From contig NZ_JAOXSR010000011.1 of NCBI RefSeq assembly GCF_026163685.1, positions 121,320-185,319 of the forward strand: a DNA stretch of 64,000 nucleotides, read 5' to 3'. The notes under the pieces were generated by a model. That model was not told the origin of the DNA. It did not search any database and saw only the letters and a list, made by a program, of their open reading frames with translations. Shown here piece by piece: positions 17,197 to 29,474 of the stretch (the first letter of the stretch is position 1; each line of letters begins with the position of its first letter). This stretch comes from Oerskovia flava. Lineage in GTDB: Bacteria > Actinomycetota > Actinomycetes > Actinomycetales > Cellulomonadaceae. The translations under genes were made by a program, and so were the position numbers.

Positions 17197-17865
17197 ATGG
17201 CACTGCTGACTGCAGAGGACATCCTGAACAAGAAGTTCGCGGCGACCAAGTTCCGCGAGGGGTACGACGTCGAAGAGGTCGACGACTTCCTGGACGAGGT
17301 GGTGCGCACGCTCAACACCCTCCAGGAGGAGAACGACGGCCTCACGACGAAGCTCGCCGCCGCGGAGCGTCGGATCGCCGAGCTCAGTCGTGCAGACGCC
17401 TCGTCCCCCGCACCCGCCCCGGTGGCGCCGGAGGTGAAGCCCGCTCCTGAGCCGGTCGCACCCGCACCGGCCCCGATCTCCGCGGCGGTCACGGCCAAGA
17501 CCGGTGGGAACGAGCCCGAATCCGCCACGGGTATGCTCCAGCTCGCCCAGAAGCTGCACGACGACTACGTGCGCTCCGGGCAGGACGAGGGTGACCGACT
17601 CATCGCCGAGGCGAAGGAGGAGGGTGCGCGGATCGTCCAGGAGGCCGAGGAGACGTCACACCGGACTCTCTCGCAGCTCGAGCAGGAGCGGTCGCTGCTC
17701 GAGCGCAAGATCGACGAGCTGCGGCTCTTCGAGCGGGACTACCGCACGCGCCTCAAGAGCTACCTGCAGAACCTGCTCGGCGACCTGGACAACCGTGGCA
17801 GCGCCCTGCCGCCGCGCTCCGGGTCCTCCGGGGGCCGGCCGAACGAGCTCTCGCCCGGTATCTGA
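17197..17865 (+). CDS. divIVA: Polar growth and septum-site scaffold DivIVA (Wag31)
   Basis: The 222-residue protein has the conserved N-terminal membrane-binding DivIVA domain (LTAEDILNKKFAATKFREGYDVEEVDDFLDE is the family start, quoted in part: KFREGYDVEEVDDFLDE) with its short coiled coil to about residue 68. A Pro/Ala-rich linker (about 70-100) and a long C-terminal coiled coil (about 110-195) follow. In actinobacteria it marks the poles and recruits cell wall synthesis. Its position after sepF and yggT is conserved. The ATG follows GAGGTG, a moderate ribosome binding site. Confidence 0.96.
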   Translation: MALLTAEDILNKKFAATKFREGYDVEEVDDFLDEVVRTLNTLQEENDGLTTKLAAAERRIAELSRADASSPAPAPVAPEVKPAPEPVAPAPAPISAAVTAKTGGNEPESATGMLQLAQKLHDDYVRSGQDEGDRLIAEAKEEGARIVQEAEETSHRTLSQLEQERSLLERKIDELRLFERDYRTRLKSYLQNLLGDLDNRGSALPPRSGSSGGRPNELSPGI

Positions 17866-17929
17866 CGCACCACACACACCGCATCGCGGCACGACGCCGC
17901 ATCGCCCGGTCGCGGCCGGTCTGCGCTCG

Positions 17930-17955
17930 CACCACGTCGGACATCCGGCGTGGTG
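17930..17955 (+). terminator. Hairpin behind divIVA
   Basis: CACCACG (17930-17936) pairs with CGTGGTG (17949-17955), and the pairing continues inward, with one G-U wobble, to a near 11-bp stem with a 4-nt loop. There is no T-run. It lies directly before the -35 of the next promoter and probably ends the divIVA transcript. Confidence 0.5.
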
Positions 17956-17957
17956 TG

Positions 17958-17986
17958 TTGTGCGGACCGGTCGCGACGTCTACTGT
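17958..17986 (+). promoter_or_regulatory. Candidate promoter of the TraR/DksA-like gene
   Basis: TTGTGC (17958-17963) and TACTGT (17981-17986) are 17 nt apart. The start codon is 27 nt downstream of the -10, leaving room for the strong AGGAGGGT ribosome binding site at 18003-18010. Confidence 0.6.
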
Positions 17987-18013
17987 CGGGCGAATTCGAC
18001 CCAGGAGGGTGAC

Positions 18014-18475
18014 ATGGCAAAGCTCACCAGCGCGGCACGCGCAGCCGTTCGTCAGCAGTTCCCGAACCTCGCGCGCGACGTGAAGTCGTTCCCTGTGCGG
18101 GACGGCGAGGAGCCGTGGACCCTCAAGGAGGTCGAGGAGCTCGCGGCCGAGCTGATCGAGGAGAAGGACCGCCTCGAGAGCGAGCTCGCCGCGGCCGACG
18201 AGGAGCTCTCGGAGCTGCTCCGCAACTCGGGCGACGGGGCCGGCGACGACCAGGCCGACTCGGGCTCGAGCGCGCTCGAGCGGGAGCAGGAGCTCACGCT
18301 CGTGAACAACGTGCGCGACCTGCTGCAGCAGACGTCCCACGCTCTCGACCGGATCGCGCAGGGGACCTACGCGACCTGCGAGGCGACCGGCCTGCCGATC
18401 GGCAAGGCGCGACTGCAGGCGTTCCCCCGGGCGAACCTGTCCGTCGAGGCGAAGCAGCGCGAAGAGCGTCGCTGA
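18014..18475 (+). CDS. TraR/DksA family transcription factor-like protein with degenerate zinc finger
   Basis: The 153-residue product has an N-terminal helical region rich in Glu/Leu (about 35-110), like the coiled coil of DksA. It ends in the family region LPIGKARLQAFPRA (about 127-140). Classical members carry four zinc-binding cysteines around it; only Cys122 remains here, and the second CxxC pair is replaced by the stretch LSVEAK. It may bind RNA polymerase without zinc. AGGAGGGTGAC before the ATG is a near-perfect ribosome binding site. Transcription probably starts at the promoter at 17958-17986. The exact regulatory role is unknown. Confidence 0.85.
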   Translation: MAKLTSAARAAVRQQFPNLARDVKSFPVRDGEEPWTLKEVEELAAELIEEKDRLESELAAADEELSELLRNSGDGAGDDQADSGSSALEREQELTLVNNVRDLLQQTSHALDRIAQGTYATCEATGLPIGKARLQAFPRANLSVEAKQREERR

Positions 18476-18502
18476 CCCTGCGACGTGGCAGACTTGCCGG
18501 CG

Positions 18503-19150
18503 ATGTCATCGACCGAGCAGTCCCCCCAGAGTCCAGAGCCCTCCGAGCAGCGATCCGGCCCCGACGACCCGGTCGCAGCACCCGCGCGGACGGCTGCGCC
18601 CGCGCCGTCGGGCAGGCCGGTGCTGGGTCTGTGGACCGTCGCGCTCGCCCTCTTCGTCATCGCGCTGGACCAGGTGACGAAGTACTGGGCCGAGAGCGCG
18701 CTCGTGCTCGGCGACGACCCCGTCCCGGTCATCGGTGAGCTCATCCAGTGGCGCCTGCTGTACAACCCGGGGGCCGCGCTCTCGATCGCGACCGGCCTGA
18801 CCTGGGTCCTGACGGTCGTCGTGGTCGTCGTGGTGGTCGTCATCGTCCGGATGATCCGCCGGATCGGTTCGCGTGGTTGGGCGCTGGCGCTGGGACTGCT
18901 CCTGGGCGGCGCGGTGGGCAACCTCATCGACCGTCTCGTCCGGGAGCCCGGCTTCGCACGCGGGCACGTCGTGGACTTCATCGACTACGCCGGCTTCTTC
19001 GTCGGCAACGTCGCGGACATCGCGATCGTGGTCGCGGCGGTCATGATCGCCATCCTCTCGCTACGGGGGATCGGGCTCGACGGCCGTCGGCATGTCGACG
19101 ATCCGCAGGGGGCCGAGGCTCCGACCGACCCGACCGAGGCGTCCCGATGA
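18503..19150 (+). CDS. lspA: Lipoprotein signal peptidase LspA
   Basis: LspA is the membrane aspartyl protease that removes signal peptides from diacylglyceryl-modified prolipoproteins. The 215-residue protein has a disordered N-terminal tail (about 1-40) and four membrane segments. The catalytic aspartates are Asp143 in GNLIDR and Asp172 in NVADI, and NPGAALS is also conserved. A run of nine valines lies in the second membrane segment. ATG 18503 was preferred over GTG 18485; CAGACT ends 8 nt before it, a possible -10 for a near-leaderless mRNA. The rluD ATG overlaps its stop by 4 nt. Likely substrates in this window are the Rieske protein and the serine protease. Confidence 0.95.
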   Translation: MSSTEQSPQSPEPSEQRSGPDDPVAAPARTAAPAPSGRPVLGLWTVALALFVIALDQVTKYWAESALVLGDDPVPVIGELIQWRLLYNPGAALSIATGLTWVLTVVVVVVVVVIVRMIRRIGSRGWALALGLLLGGAVGNLIDRLVREPGFARGHVVDFIDYAGFFVGNVADIAIVVAAVMIAILSLRGIGLDGRRHVDDPQGAEAPTDPTEASR

Positions 19151-20079
19151 GCCAGCGGTCGCTCCCGGTGCCCGACGGTCTGGCGGGGGAGCGCGTCGAC
19201 GCGGCGCTGTCCCGGCTGCTCGGGCTCTCCCGGACCAGGGCGGCGGAGCTCGCCGCCGCCGGTCACGTGCAGGTCGACGGTCGACCGGTCGGCAAGTCGG
19301 ACCGGCTCCTGGCGGGAGCCTGGCTCGAGGTCGAGATCCCCGAGCCGCAGGCCGAGGCGCCCCCGGTCGTGGCCGAGCCCGTCCCGGGCATGCGGATCGT
19401 GCACGACGACGACGACCTGGTGGTCGTGGACAAGCCGGTCGGTGTCGCCGCGCACCCCTCGCCCGGCTGGACGGGGCCGACGGTCGTGGGTGCGCTCGCC
19501 GCCGCCGGCTACCGCATCTCGACGTCGGGCGCGGCCGAGCGCCAGGGGATCGTGCACCGGCTCGACGTCGGCACGTCCGGACTGATGGTCGTCGCGAAGT
19601 CCGAGCACGCGTACACCACGCTCAAGCGCGCGTTCAAGGAGCGCACGGTCGACAAGGTCTACCACGCGCTCGTGCAGGGTCATCCCGAGCCGACGACGGG
19701 CACCATCGACGCCCCGATCGGGCGGCACCCGAGCGCGGACTACAAGTTCGCCGTCACGGCGGCGGGCAAGCCGTCCGTCACGCACTACGAGGTCCTCGAG
19801 ATGCTGCCCGCGGCCTCCCTCGTCGAGGTGCACCTCGAGACCGGACGGACGCACCAGATCCGGGTCCACTTCTCCGCGCTGCGCCACCCCTGCGTCGGCG
19901 ACCTCACGTACGGCGCCGACCCGTCGCTCGCCGCCAAGGTCGCGCTGCAGCGCCAGTGGCTGCACGCGATGCGCCTGGGGTTCGAGCACCCGTCGACGGG
20001 GCGCCGGCTCGAGGTCACGAGCGAGTACCCCGAGGACCTCGCCCGCGCCCTCGGTGTGCTGCGCGACACGTACGCGTGA
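19147..20079 (+). CDS. rluD: RluD-type 23S rRNA pseudouridine synthase
   Basis: This 310-residue enzyme has an N-terminal S4 RNA-binding domain ([21 protein letters not shown] region, about 12-80) and a pseudouridine synthase domain. The domain contains the active-site motif [15 protein letters not shown] (catalytic Asp), the GRTHQIRVH motif and [11 protein letters not shown]. coli RluD modifies helix 69 of 23S rRNA, but the exact target site here is inferred. The lspA-rluD pairing with a 4-nt overlap is very common in actinobacteria. Confidence 0.93.
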   Translation: MSQRSLPVPDGLAGERVDAALSRLLGLSRTRAAELAAAGHVQVDGRPVGKSDRLLAGAWLEVEIPEPQAEAPPVVAEPVPGMRIVHDDDDLVVVDKPVGVAAHPSPGWTGPTVVGALAAAGYRISTSGAAERQGIVHRLDVGTSGLMVVAKSEHAYTTLKRAFKERTVDKVYHALVQGHPEPTTGTIDAPIGRHPSADYKFAVTAAGKPSVTHYEVLEMLPAASLVEVHLETGRTHQIRVHFSALRHPCVGDLTYGADPSLAAKVALQRQWLHAMRLGFEHPSTGRRLEVTSEYPEDLARALGVLRDTYA

Positions 20080-20579
20080 GCCCTCGGCTGCTCGTCTCGC
20101 GCGCCACCGACGCCGCGACGCTCGCCGAGGCGTTCGCCCTGCGGATCGCCGTCTTCGTCGACGAGCAGGGAGTCCCGCTCGACGAGGAGGTCGACGAGCT
20201 CGACCGGGCACCGACGACGGCCCACGTCGTCGTCCGGCGCGCTGAGCACGGCGAGGTCGTGGGCACCGGTCGCCTGCTCACCGACGCGGCGCACCCCGGC
20301 GAGGTTCATGTCGGACGGGTCGCGGTGGCGCCGTCCGCGCGCGGGCACGGTGTCGGAGCCCTCGTGATGCAGGCCCTCGAGGAGATCGCGCTCGCCGACC
20401 ACGCGTCGTCGGGCACGACGGGTCGCGCCGAGGTCCGTGTGCTCCTCAGCGCTCAGACGCAGGCCAGCGGCTTCTACGAGCGCCTCGGCTACGAGCTCCA
20501 CGGCCCTGTCTACCTGGACGCCGGGATCGACCACCGGGACGCCGTCAAGGTCCTCCGGCGCCCGCAGGACCTGGGCTGA
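20076..20579 (+). CDS. GNAT family N-acetyltransferase
   Basis: This 167-residue protein has the GNAT acetyl-CoA fold. [21 protein letters not shown] near the N-terminus resembles ElaA-like members. [20 protein letters not shown] contains the acetyl-CoA pyrophosphate loop, and [14 protein letters not shown] is the C-terminal motif. The GTG start overlaps the rluD stop by 4 nt, so it is probably co-translated with lspA-rluD. The substrate cannot be read from the sequence. Confidence 0.88.
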   Translation: MSPRLLVSRATDAATLAEAFALRIAVFVDEQGVPLDEEVDELDRAPTTAHVVVRRAEHGEVVGTGRLLTDAAHPGEVHVGRVAVAPSARGHGVGALVMQALEEIALADHASSGTTGRAEVRVLLSAQTQASGFYERLGYELHGPVYLDAGIDHRDAVKVLRRPQDLG

Positions 20580-20647
20580 GACAGGGCTGAGACAAGACCC
20601 ACGGAGGACGCACCGGCGACACGCCGAGGAGTGTCCGAGGCTCGACC

Positions 20648-20653
20648 TAGACT
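20648..20653 (+). promoter_or_regulatory. Candidate -10 element for a leaderless dnaE transcript
   Basis: TAGACT ends 6 nt before the dnaE ATG at 20660, and no ribosome binding site precedes the start. The identical hexamer with identical spacing precedes hisD and hisC. Confidence 0.6.
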
Positions 20654-20659
20654 CTTCGC

Positions 20660-24207
<3,548 letters not shown>

Positions 24208-24211
<4 letters not shown>

Positions 24212-24225
24212 CGGTTCGCCGTCAG
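24208..24225 (+). terminator. Hairpin over the dnaE stop codon
   Basis: CTGACGG (24208-24214) and CCGTCAG (24219-24225) form a perfect 7-bp stem closed by the stable TTCG tetraloop. The dnaE TGA lies inside the left arm. No T-run follows, which is usual for actinobacterial terminators. Confidence 0.55.
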
Positions 24226-24252
24226 GCCCGGAGGTCACACGGCGGACTCGCA

Positions 24253-24258
24253 TAGACT
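24253..24258 (+). promoter_or_regulatory. Candidate -10 element of the PPOX-class protein gene
   Basis: TAGACT ends 8 nt before the GTG at 24267, so the transcript would have almost no leader. It is the same hexamer as at dnaE, hisD and hisC. Confidence 0.5.
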
Positions 24259-24266
24259 CGACCCTC

Positions 24267-24677
24267 GTGATCCACCTGAACCCCGAGCAGCGCGTCTTCG
24301 TCACGGAGCGACACCTCGCGACCCTCACGACACTGCGGGCCGACGGCTCGCCGCACGTGGTCCCCGTCGCGTTCACGTGGGACTCCGAGGCGGGTGTCGC
24401 CCGTATCACCGCCAACCGCGCCTCGGTCAAGGCGCGCAACGCCGGCCGCACGGGTGACCAGGACGGGCACCGGCCGCGGGCCGCGCTCTGCCAGGTCGAC
24501 GGCGGTCGCTGGCTGACGTTGGAGGGCACCGTCGAGGTCGTCGAGGATCCTGCGGAGATCGCCGAGGCCGTCGAGCGCTACGCCCGTCGGTACCGCCAGC
24601 TCCAGCCCAACCCGGAGCGGATCGTGCTGCGCCTGACGCCGGACAAGGTGATGTCCTCGACGTACATGGCGTCCTGA
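24267..24677 (+). CDS. PPOX-class flavin/F420-binding split-barrel protein
   Basis: This is a 136-residue protein of the pyridoxamine 5'-phosphate oxidase-like split-barrel fold. LATLTTLRADGSPHVVPVAFTWD near the N-terminus and RPRAALCQVDGGRWLTLEGT in the middle are typical of the small actinobacterial F420-dependent or FMN-binding members. The cofactor and substrate are not determined by sequence; a heme or biliverdin-type substrate is also known in this superfamily. It stands alone, convergent with the S4-domain gene, with only 2 nt between the stop codons. Confidence 0.82.
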   Translation: MIHLNPEQRVFVTERHLATLTTLRADGSPHVVPVAFTWDSEAGVARITANRASVKARNAGRTGDQDGHRPRAALCQVDGGRWLTLEGTVEVVEDPAEIAEAVERYARRYRQLQPNPERIVLRLTPDKVMSSTYMAS

Positions 24678-24679
24678 GC

Positions 24680-24907
24680 TCAGCCGACGACGGCTTCGGC
24701 GCTGCCCTGGGGGTGCGCGACGGCCACGACGTCCCCGCGGTGCAGCTGGCGGCCGCGGCGTGTCTCCACCTCACCGTTGACGCTGACCTCGCCCTCGGAG
24801 AGGAGGACCCGGGCGTGGGCGCCGGACTCCACGAGCCCGGCGAGCTTGAGGAACTGGCCGAGGCGGATGACGTCGTCGGTGATCTTCACCGTGGTCGGGG
24901 TGCTCAT
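24680..24907 (-). CDS. Small S4-domain RNA-binding protein
   Basis: The 75-residue protein consists of one S4 domain: DDVIRLGQFLKLAGLVESGAHARVLLSEGEVSVNGEVETRRGRQL is the core (long form of the YbcJ/RqcP-like type, partly quoted as VRVLLSEGEVSVNG-like). Such small S4 proteins bind structured RNA or the ribosome; the exact partner is unknown. The start is ATG 24907. On its strand GACAAT lies 6 nt upstream, suggesting a leaderless mRNA divergent from hisD. Confidence 0.85.
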   Translation of the reverse strand: MSTPTTVKITDDVIRLGQFLKLAGLVESGAHARVLLSEGEVSVNGEVETRRGRQLHRGDVVAVAHPQGSAEAVVG

Positions 24908-24913
24908 CCCGCC

Positions 24914-24977
24914 ATTGTCTCCTGCGCATCGTCTCCTGCGGACGGGGCGCCCGGGCCACGCGGGCCGGAACTAGACT
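24914..24977. promoter_or_regulatory. Divergent leaderless promoter pair between the S4 gene and hisD
   Basis: On the minus strand GACAAT (24919-24914) ends 6 nt before the S4-gene ATG. On the plus strand TAGACT (24972-24977) ends 6 nt before the hisD GTG. The 76-nt gap holds no ribosome binding site for either gene. Confidence 0.55.
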
Positions 24978-24983
24978 GGTCGC

Positions 24984-26309
24984 GTGATCAACCGCATCGA
25001 CCTGAGGGGTCGCGACCTGTCCGCCCGTGAGCTCGTCCACGTCCTGCCGCGCGCCGAGCTCGGCGTCGAGGACGCGACGCATCTCGTGGCGCCGATCATC
25101 GACGCGGTCCGGACCCGCGGTGCGGACGCGCTGCGCGAGTACGCCGAGCGGTTCGACGGGGTACGTCCCGAGCACCTGCGCGTTCCCGCGCAGGCGCTGG
25201 CCGATGCGCTGAACGACCTGGCGCCCGACGTGCGCGCAGCCCTCGAGGAGTCGATCCGGCGGGTGCGCACGGTGCACAGCGCGCAGCGCCCGCAGGACTT
25301 CACGGTCCGGCTCGCGGACGGCGCCGAGGTGCGTCAGCGCTGGGTGCCCGTACGGAGGGTCGGTCTCTACGCCCCGGGCGGGCTCGCGGTGTACCCGTCC
25401 TCGGTCATCATGAATGTCGTCGCCGCGCAGGAGGCCGGTGTCCCCGGGCTCGCAGTCGCGTCCCCGCCGCAGAAGGACAACGGCGGACTGCCGCACGCGA
25501 CGATCCTCGCGGCGTGCGAGCTCCTCGGCGTCGACGAGGTCTATGCCGTCGGTGGTGCCCAGGCCGTGGCGATGTTCGCCTACGGTGCGGCCGGCACCCA
25601 GCCCCAGGACGGCGAGACGCTCTGCGATCCCGTGAACGTCGTCACGGGTCCGGGCAACGTGTTCGTGGCGGCGGCCAAGCGCCTGGTGCGCGGCGTCGTC
25701 GGGATCGACGCCGAGGCCGGGCCGACGGAGATCGCGATCCTCGCCGACGGGGGCGCGGACCCGGGTCACGTGGCGAGCGACCTCATCAGCCAGGCCGAGC
25801 ACGACCCGCTCGCGGCGGCCGTCCTCGTGACGCCGTCCGTCGAGCTCGCCGGCGCGGTCGAGGCCCGTCTGGTCGACCTCACCTCCGCGACGAAGCACTC
25901 GCAGCGGGTGGCGCTGTCGCTCGCCGGGCCGCAGTCCGCCGTCGTCCTCGTGGACGACGTCGAGCACGGGCTGGAGGTGGTCGACGCCTACGGGGCCGAG
26001 CACCTCGAGATCCAGACCGCCGACGCCGCGGCGCTCGCGGAGCGGGTGACCAGCGCCGGGGCGATCTTCGTCGGTGCCTACTCGCCGGTCTCCCTCGGGG
26101 ACTACATGGCGGGCTCGAACCACGTGCTGCCGACCGGGGGGTGCGCGCACTTCGCGAGCGGTCTCGGTGTGCACAGCTTCGTCAAGGCCGTGCAGGTCAT
26201 CGAGTACGACCGTGAGGCCCTCGCCGAGGTCGCGGACCGGATCGTCGCCGTCGCGAACGACGAGGACCTCCCCGCGCACGGTGAGGCGGTGCGCGCCCGG
26301 TTCCTGTGA
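24984..26309 (+). CDS. hisD: Histidinol dehydrogenase HisD
   Basis: HisD performs the last two NAD-dependent steps of histidine synthesis, histidinol to histidine, with zinc. The 441-residue protein is of normal length and shows [18 protein letters not shown], the family signature starting [15 protein letters not shown], the SQAEHDPLA zinc-site region and the C-terminal [15 protein letters not shown]. The GTG start follows TAGACT by 6 nt. The rest of the pathway starts 3.8 kb further on (hisC), after a convergent gene block, so hisD has its own transcript. Confidence 0.97.
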   Translation: MINRIDLRGRDLSARELVHVLPRAELGVEDATHLVAPIIDAVRTRGADALREYAERFDGVRPEHLRVPAQALADALNDLAPDVRAALEESIRRVRTVHSAQRPQDFTVRLADGAEVRQRWVPVRRVGLYAPGGLAVYPSSVIMNVVAAQEAGVPGLAVASPPQKDNGGLPHATILAACELLGVDEVYAVGGAQAVAMFAYGAAGTQPQDGETLCDPVNVVTGPGNVFVAAAKRLVRGVVGIDAEAGPTEIAILADGGADPGHVASDLISQAEHDPLAAAVLVTPSVELAGAVEARLVDLTSATKHSQRVALSLAGPQSAVVLVDDVEHGLEVVDAYGAEHLEIQTADAAALAERVTSAGAIFVGAYSPVSLGDYMAGSNHVLPTGGCAHFASGLGVHSFVKAVQVIEYDREALAEVADRIVAVANDEDLPAHGEAVRARFL

Positions 26310-26342
26310 CCGGTGCTCGGCGACCTGTGCCGGTGCCCGTGC

Positions 26343-28823
26343 TCAGCGGACCGCGAGGACGAAGGGGTAGACGGCCGAGGCGCCGGCACGGCGCAGGAGC
26401 CGGGCGGCCACGGTGAGCGTCCAGCCCGAGTCGGTCGAGTCGTCGACCAGCAGCACCGCGCGTCCGGCGAGCCCGGCGAGCGCCGCCTCGCCGAGCTCGA
26501 GGCGCAGCCGTTGCGTGACACCTGCGAGCCGCATCGCAGAGTTCACGTCGTGCCGCCCGGGCTCCTCCCGGCCCGGCTCCGGACCGATCGAGCCGATGAG
26601 CGGCCGCCCGAGGTAGGCGGCCAACCCGCCGGCGAGGTGGTGCGTGAGCTGGGGCCGGGTCACCGAGCGCACGGCGACGACACCGTCGATCACCAGCTCG
26701 CCCACTGTGCCCACTGCGCCGTCGGTGCCGGACGGTGTGCCGGACCCCGTGCCGTCCTCGGTGTCGGCACCCGCGGGCACCGGTGTGCGGATCGCGGGCC
26801 ACTCGTCGAGCACGCGTGCGGCGGCGCGGCGCAGCGGGACGGGCGTCTCGCCGTCGGGCGCGCCGGGCGCGAAGAGCTCGCGCAGCGGGGCGGACCAGCC
26901 GAGGCCGTCGAGGCGTGCGACGGCACGGCCCGTCTCGGCGAGCTCGTCGGCCGGGATCCGGCCGCGCAGGTCGAGGCCGAGGCGGTCCAGCCCGCTCGGC
27001 CACTGTCGCCGCGCGGTGACGTCCACGCCGGGTCGGTCCATGTCGGCGCGCGCCGCGGTGACGGCCTCCGGGTCGGGTGCGGCCGGCAGGTCGACCCCGC
27101 CGCACCGGTCGCAGCGGCCGCAGCGCCAGCCGTCGGTGAGCTCGGGGTCATCGAGCACCGCGCGCAGGAACTCCATCCGGCAGCCCTCGGTGCGCTCGTA
27201 GTCGAGCATCGCCTGCTGCTCCGCCCCGCGGGTCTCCTCGACGCGCGCGTAACGGTCGGCGTCGTACGACCAGGGCTGCCCCGTGGACACCCAGCCGCCC
27301 TTGACGCGACGCACGGCCCCGTCGACGTCGAGCACCTTGAGCATCATCTCGAGGCGTGAGCGCTTGAGGTCGACCTGGGTCTCGAGCACGGCCACGGACT
27401 GGGTGCCGCCGCCGTCGAGGGCCGCGAGCGTCTCGCGGACCTGACGCTCCGCCGGGAAGGCGAGCGAACCGAAGTAGTCCCAGATCCTGCGGTCCTCCTC
27501 CCCGGGGAGCAGGACGACGACCGCGTCGTCGACACCACGCCCGGCTCGACCGACCTGCTGGTAGTACGCGATCGGCGACGATGGTGCGCCGAGGTGCACG
27601 ACGAACGCCAGGTCGGGCTTGTCGAAGCCCATCCCGAGGGCGGACGTCGCGACGAGCGCCTTGACCCGGTTGTCCTTGAGGTCCGCCTCGAGCTGCTCGC
27701 GCTCCGCCGTGTCCGTCTGCCCGGTGTAGGCCGCCACGGCGAGGCCGGTGGCGCGCAGCTGGCTCGCGACCTGCTCCGCCGCCGAGACCGTCAGGCAGTA
27801 GACGATGCCCGACCCGTCGACGTCCTGGAGCGTCTCGGCGAGCCACGCGACCCGGGACGGCTGGTCCGGGAGGTTCAGCACGGCCAGGTGCAACGACTCG
27901 CGGTCGAGCCCGCCCCGCAGCACCAGGACGTCCTCGTGGGTGAGGTCGGCGCCGGACCCGGCGCCCGAGACCCCGAGCTGCTCCGCGACGTCCGCGGTCA
28001 CGCGCGCGTTCGCCGTGGCCGTCGTCGCGAGGACGGGGATGCCGGGCGGCAGGTCGGCGAGCAGGGTGCGGATGCGCCGGTAGTCGGGGCGGAAGTCGTG
28101 CCCCCAGTCGCTGATGCAGTGGGCCTCGTCGATGACGACGAGGCCGGCGTCCGCGGCGAGCCGGGGGAGGACCTCGTCGCGGAAGCCCGGGTTGTTGAGC
28201 CGCTCGGGAGAGCACAGGAGCACGTCGACGTCGCCCGCGGCGATCGCGGCGTGCACGTCGTCCCACTCGGTGACGTTCGACGAGTTGATCGTCACGGCAC
28301 GGATGCCGGCGCGCGCCGCGGCGCCGATCTGGTCACGCATGAGGGCGAGCAGGGGAGAGACGATCACGGTGGGCCCGGCGCCACGGGCCCGCAGGAGCGA
28401 GGTCGCCACGAAGTAGACCGCGGACTTCCCCCAGCCGGTGCGCTGGACCACCAGCGCCCGACGGCGGAACGCCACGAGGGCCTCGATGGCGCGCCACTGG
28501 TCGTCGCGCAACCGGGCGTCGTCGCGACCGACCAGCGAGCGGAGCGCGACCTCCGCCTCCTCGCGCAGGTCCTCGCCCTGGGCGCCGTCGAGCAGCCCGC
28601 GGAGCATCTCGACCTTGGCGCGCCGTGCTGCGTCGTCGGGCACGGGCACCGCCGGCCCAGCGGCCGGTCCGCCCGCTGCCGGCCCCCGAGCAGTCCGTGC
28701 ACCCTGACCGGTGGCGGACGCACCGCCCGGCTCGTCATCAGGGTTGCCGAACCCGTCCTCAGGAGGGGGCTCCTCGCTCGGGTCGAAGGGGATGTCGCCG
28801 TACGGGTCGAAGGAGGACGTCAC
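26343..28823 (-). CDS. RecQ-family DNA helicase with C-terminal phosphoribosyltransferase-like domain
   Basis: This is an 826-residue helicase. An acidic, Pro/Gly-rich N-terminus (1-65) precedes the RecQ core with Walker A GWGKS (130-134), DEAH box (232-235, in IDEAHCISDWGHDFRPDYR) and motif VI QQVGRAGRG. A zinc-binding RecQ C-terminal region has GWRCGRCDRCGG. The last 110 or so residues look like a type I phosphoribosyltransferase: VLLVDDSTDSGWTLTVAARLL matches the PRPP-binding loop. The PRT part may be a non-catalytic regulatory or binding domain. The start is set at GTG 28823 because TACGAT lies 6 nt upstream; the open frame continues further but through other genes. The likely role is DNA repair. 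Confidence 0.88.
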   Translation of the reverse strand: MTSSFDPYGDIPFDPSEEPPPEDGFGNPDDEPGGASATGQGARTARGPAAGGPAAGPAVPVPDDAARRAKVEMLRGLLDGAQGEDLREEAEVALRSLVGRDDARLRDDQWRAIEALVAFRRRALVVQRTGWGKSAVYFVATSLLRARGAGPTVIVSPLLALMRDQIGAAARAGIRAVTINSSNVTEWDDVHAAIAAGDVDVLLCSPERLNNPGFRDEVLPRLAADAGLVVIDEAHCISDWGHDFRPDYRRIRTLLADLPPGIPVLATTATANARVTADVAEQLGVSGAGSGADLTHEDVLVLRGGLDRESLHLAVLNLPDQPSRVAWLAETLQDVDGSGIVYCLTVSAAEQVASQLRATGLAVAAYTGQTDTAEREQLEADLKDNRVKALVATSALGMGFDKPDLAFVVHLGAPSSPIAYYQQVGRAGRGVDDAVVVLLPGEEDRRIWDYFGSLAFPAERQVRETLAALDGGGTQSVAVLETQVDLKRSRLEMMLKVLDVDGAVRRVKGGWVSTGQPWSYDADRYARVEETRGAEQQAMLDYERTEGCRMEFLRAVLDDPELTDGWRCGRCDRCGGVDLPAAPDPEAVTAARADMDRPGVDVTARRQWPSGLDRLGLDLRGRIPADELAETGRAVARLDGLGWSAPLRELFAPGAPDGETPVPLRRAAARVLDEWPAIRTPVPAGADTEDGTGSGTPSGTDGAVGTVGELVIDGVVAVRSVTRPQLTHHLAGGLAAYLGRPLIGSIGPEPGREEPGRHDVNSAMRLAGVTQRLRLELGEAALAGLAGRAVLLVDDSTDSGWTLTVAARLLRRAGASAVYPFVLAVR

Positions 28824-28829
28824 CTGGCG

Positions 28830-28835
28830 ATCGTA
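28830..28835 (-). promoter_or_regulatory. Candidate -10 element for a leaderless recQ-like transcript
   Basis: TACGAT on the minus strand ends 6 nt before the GTG at 28823. This spacing selects that GTG as start over the many upstream codons of the same open frame. Confidence 0.5.
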
Positions 28836-28888
28836 GGCGCCGCCGCCCACGACGCGCAGCCGCCGTCCCCAGGCCGAGGTCCCCGTGG

Positions 28889-29332
28889 TCAGGCGGCGAC
28901 GGGACGGCGCAGGACCCGCTCGCGCGCGAGCGCGGCGAGCCCGGCGATCACCGCGACCCACTCGCTGACCGCGGCGAGCACCTGCTGGGTGCCGCCGACG
29001 GTCTCGTTGACGCCGAAGAAGCCGACCGTGGTCGACAGGTAGAAGGCGGCGAGCGTCAGCGCCCCGAAACCGACCGCGCCCAGCAGGGGGAGCCAGCTGC
29101 CCCACGTGAGGACCAGCAGGCCGAGCGCGAAGCCCGCGACGGCGTTGAGGAGGAAGAGCGGTCCGACGACCTCGATGTCGCGGTAGCCCTCGAGGTAGAG
29201 CACGAGGTGGATGTCCGCGGACAGGAGCAGGCCGGCCGCGGTGATGCCGCGCAGGACCCAGGCGCGCCGTGACCGGGCGGGCGGCTCGGGGGGCCCGGGG
29301 ACGGCGTCGGGCTGTGCGACGGGCGTCGTCAT
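28889..29332 (-). CDS. Hypothetical four-helix membrane protein
   Basis: The 147-residue protein has a short Pro-rich N-terminus and four predicted membrane segments (about 27-45, 58-78, 84-102 and 118-137). A histidine lies in the first (SADIHLVLYLEGYRD), a pattern seen in small actinobacterial membrane proteins of unknown function. It is divergent from a Rieske lipoprotein gene across a 142-nt gap with a perfect 14-bp palindrome. A membrane redox partner role is possible but unproven. Confidence 0.7.
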   Translation of the reverse strand: MTTPVAQPDAVPGPPEPPARSRRAWVLRGITAAGLLLSADIHLVLYLEGYRDIEVVGPLFLLNAVAGFALGLLVLTWGSWLPLLGAVGFGALTLAAFYLSTTVGFFGVNETVGGTQQVLAAVSEWVAVIAGLAALARERVLRRPVAA

Positions 29333-29380
29333 CGAGGCCTCCGTGGTGCTCCGGCCGGGGCGCGCGGTCCGCGCCCCGAT

Positions 29381-29394
29381 GCTTCAATTGAAGC
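29381..29394. promoter_or_regulatory. Perfect 14-bp palindrome, probable operator
   Basis: GCTTCAATTGAAGC reads the same on both strands. It lies in the 142-nt divergent gap, 48 nt from the membrane protein start and 80 nt from the Rieske gene start. The TTCAATTGAA core resembles binding sites of MarR-type repressors. No regulator gene is adjacent. Confidence 0.55.
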
Positions 29395-29474
29395 GTCGGT
29401 GCGCCGTGCGCGCACCACGAGGACCGCGAGGGCGCGACGGGCGTCCCGACGCCCGCCCGACGAAGGAGCCGCGC

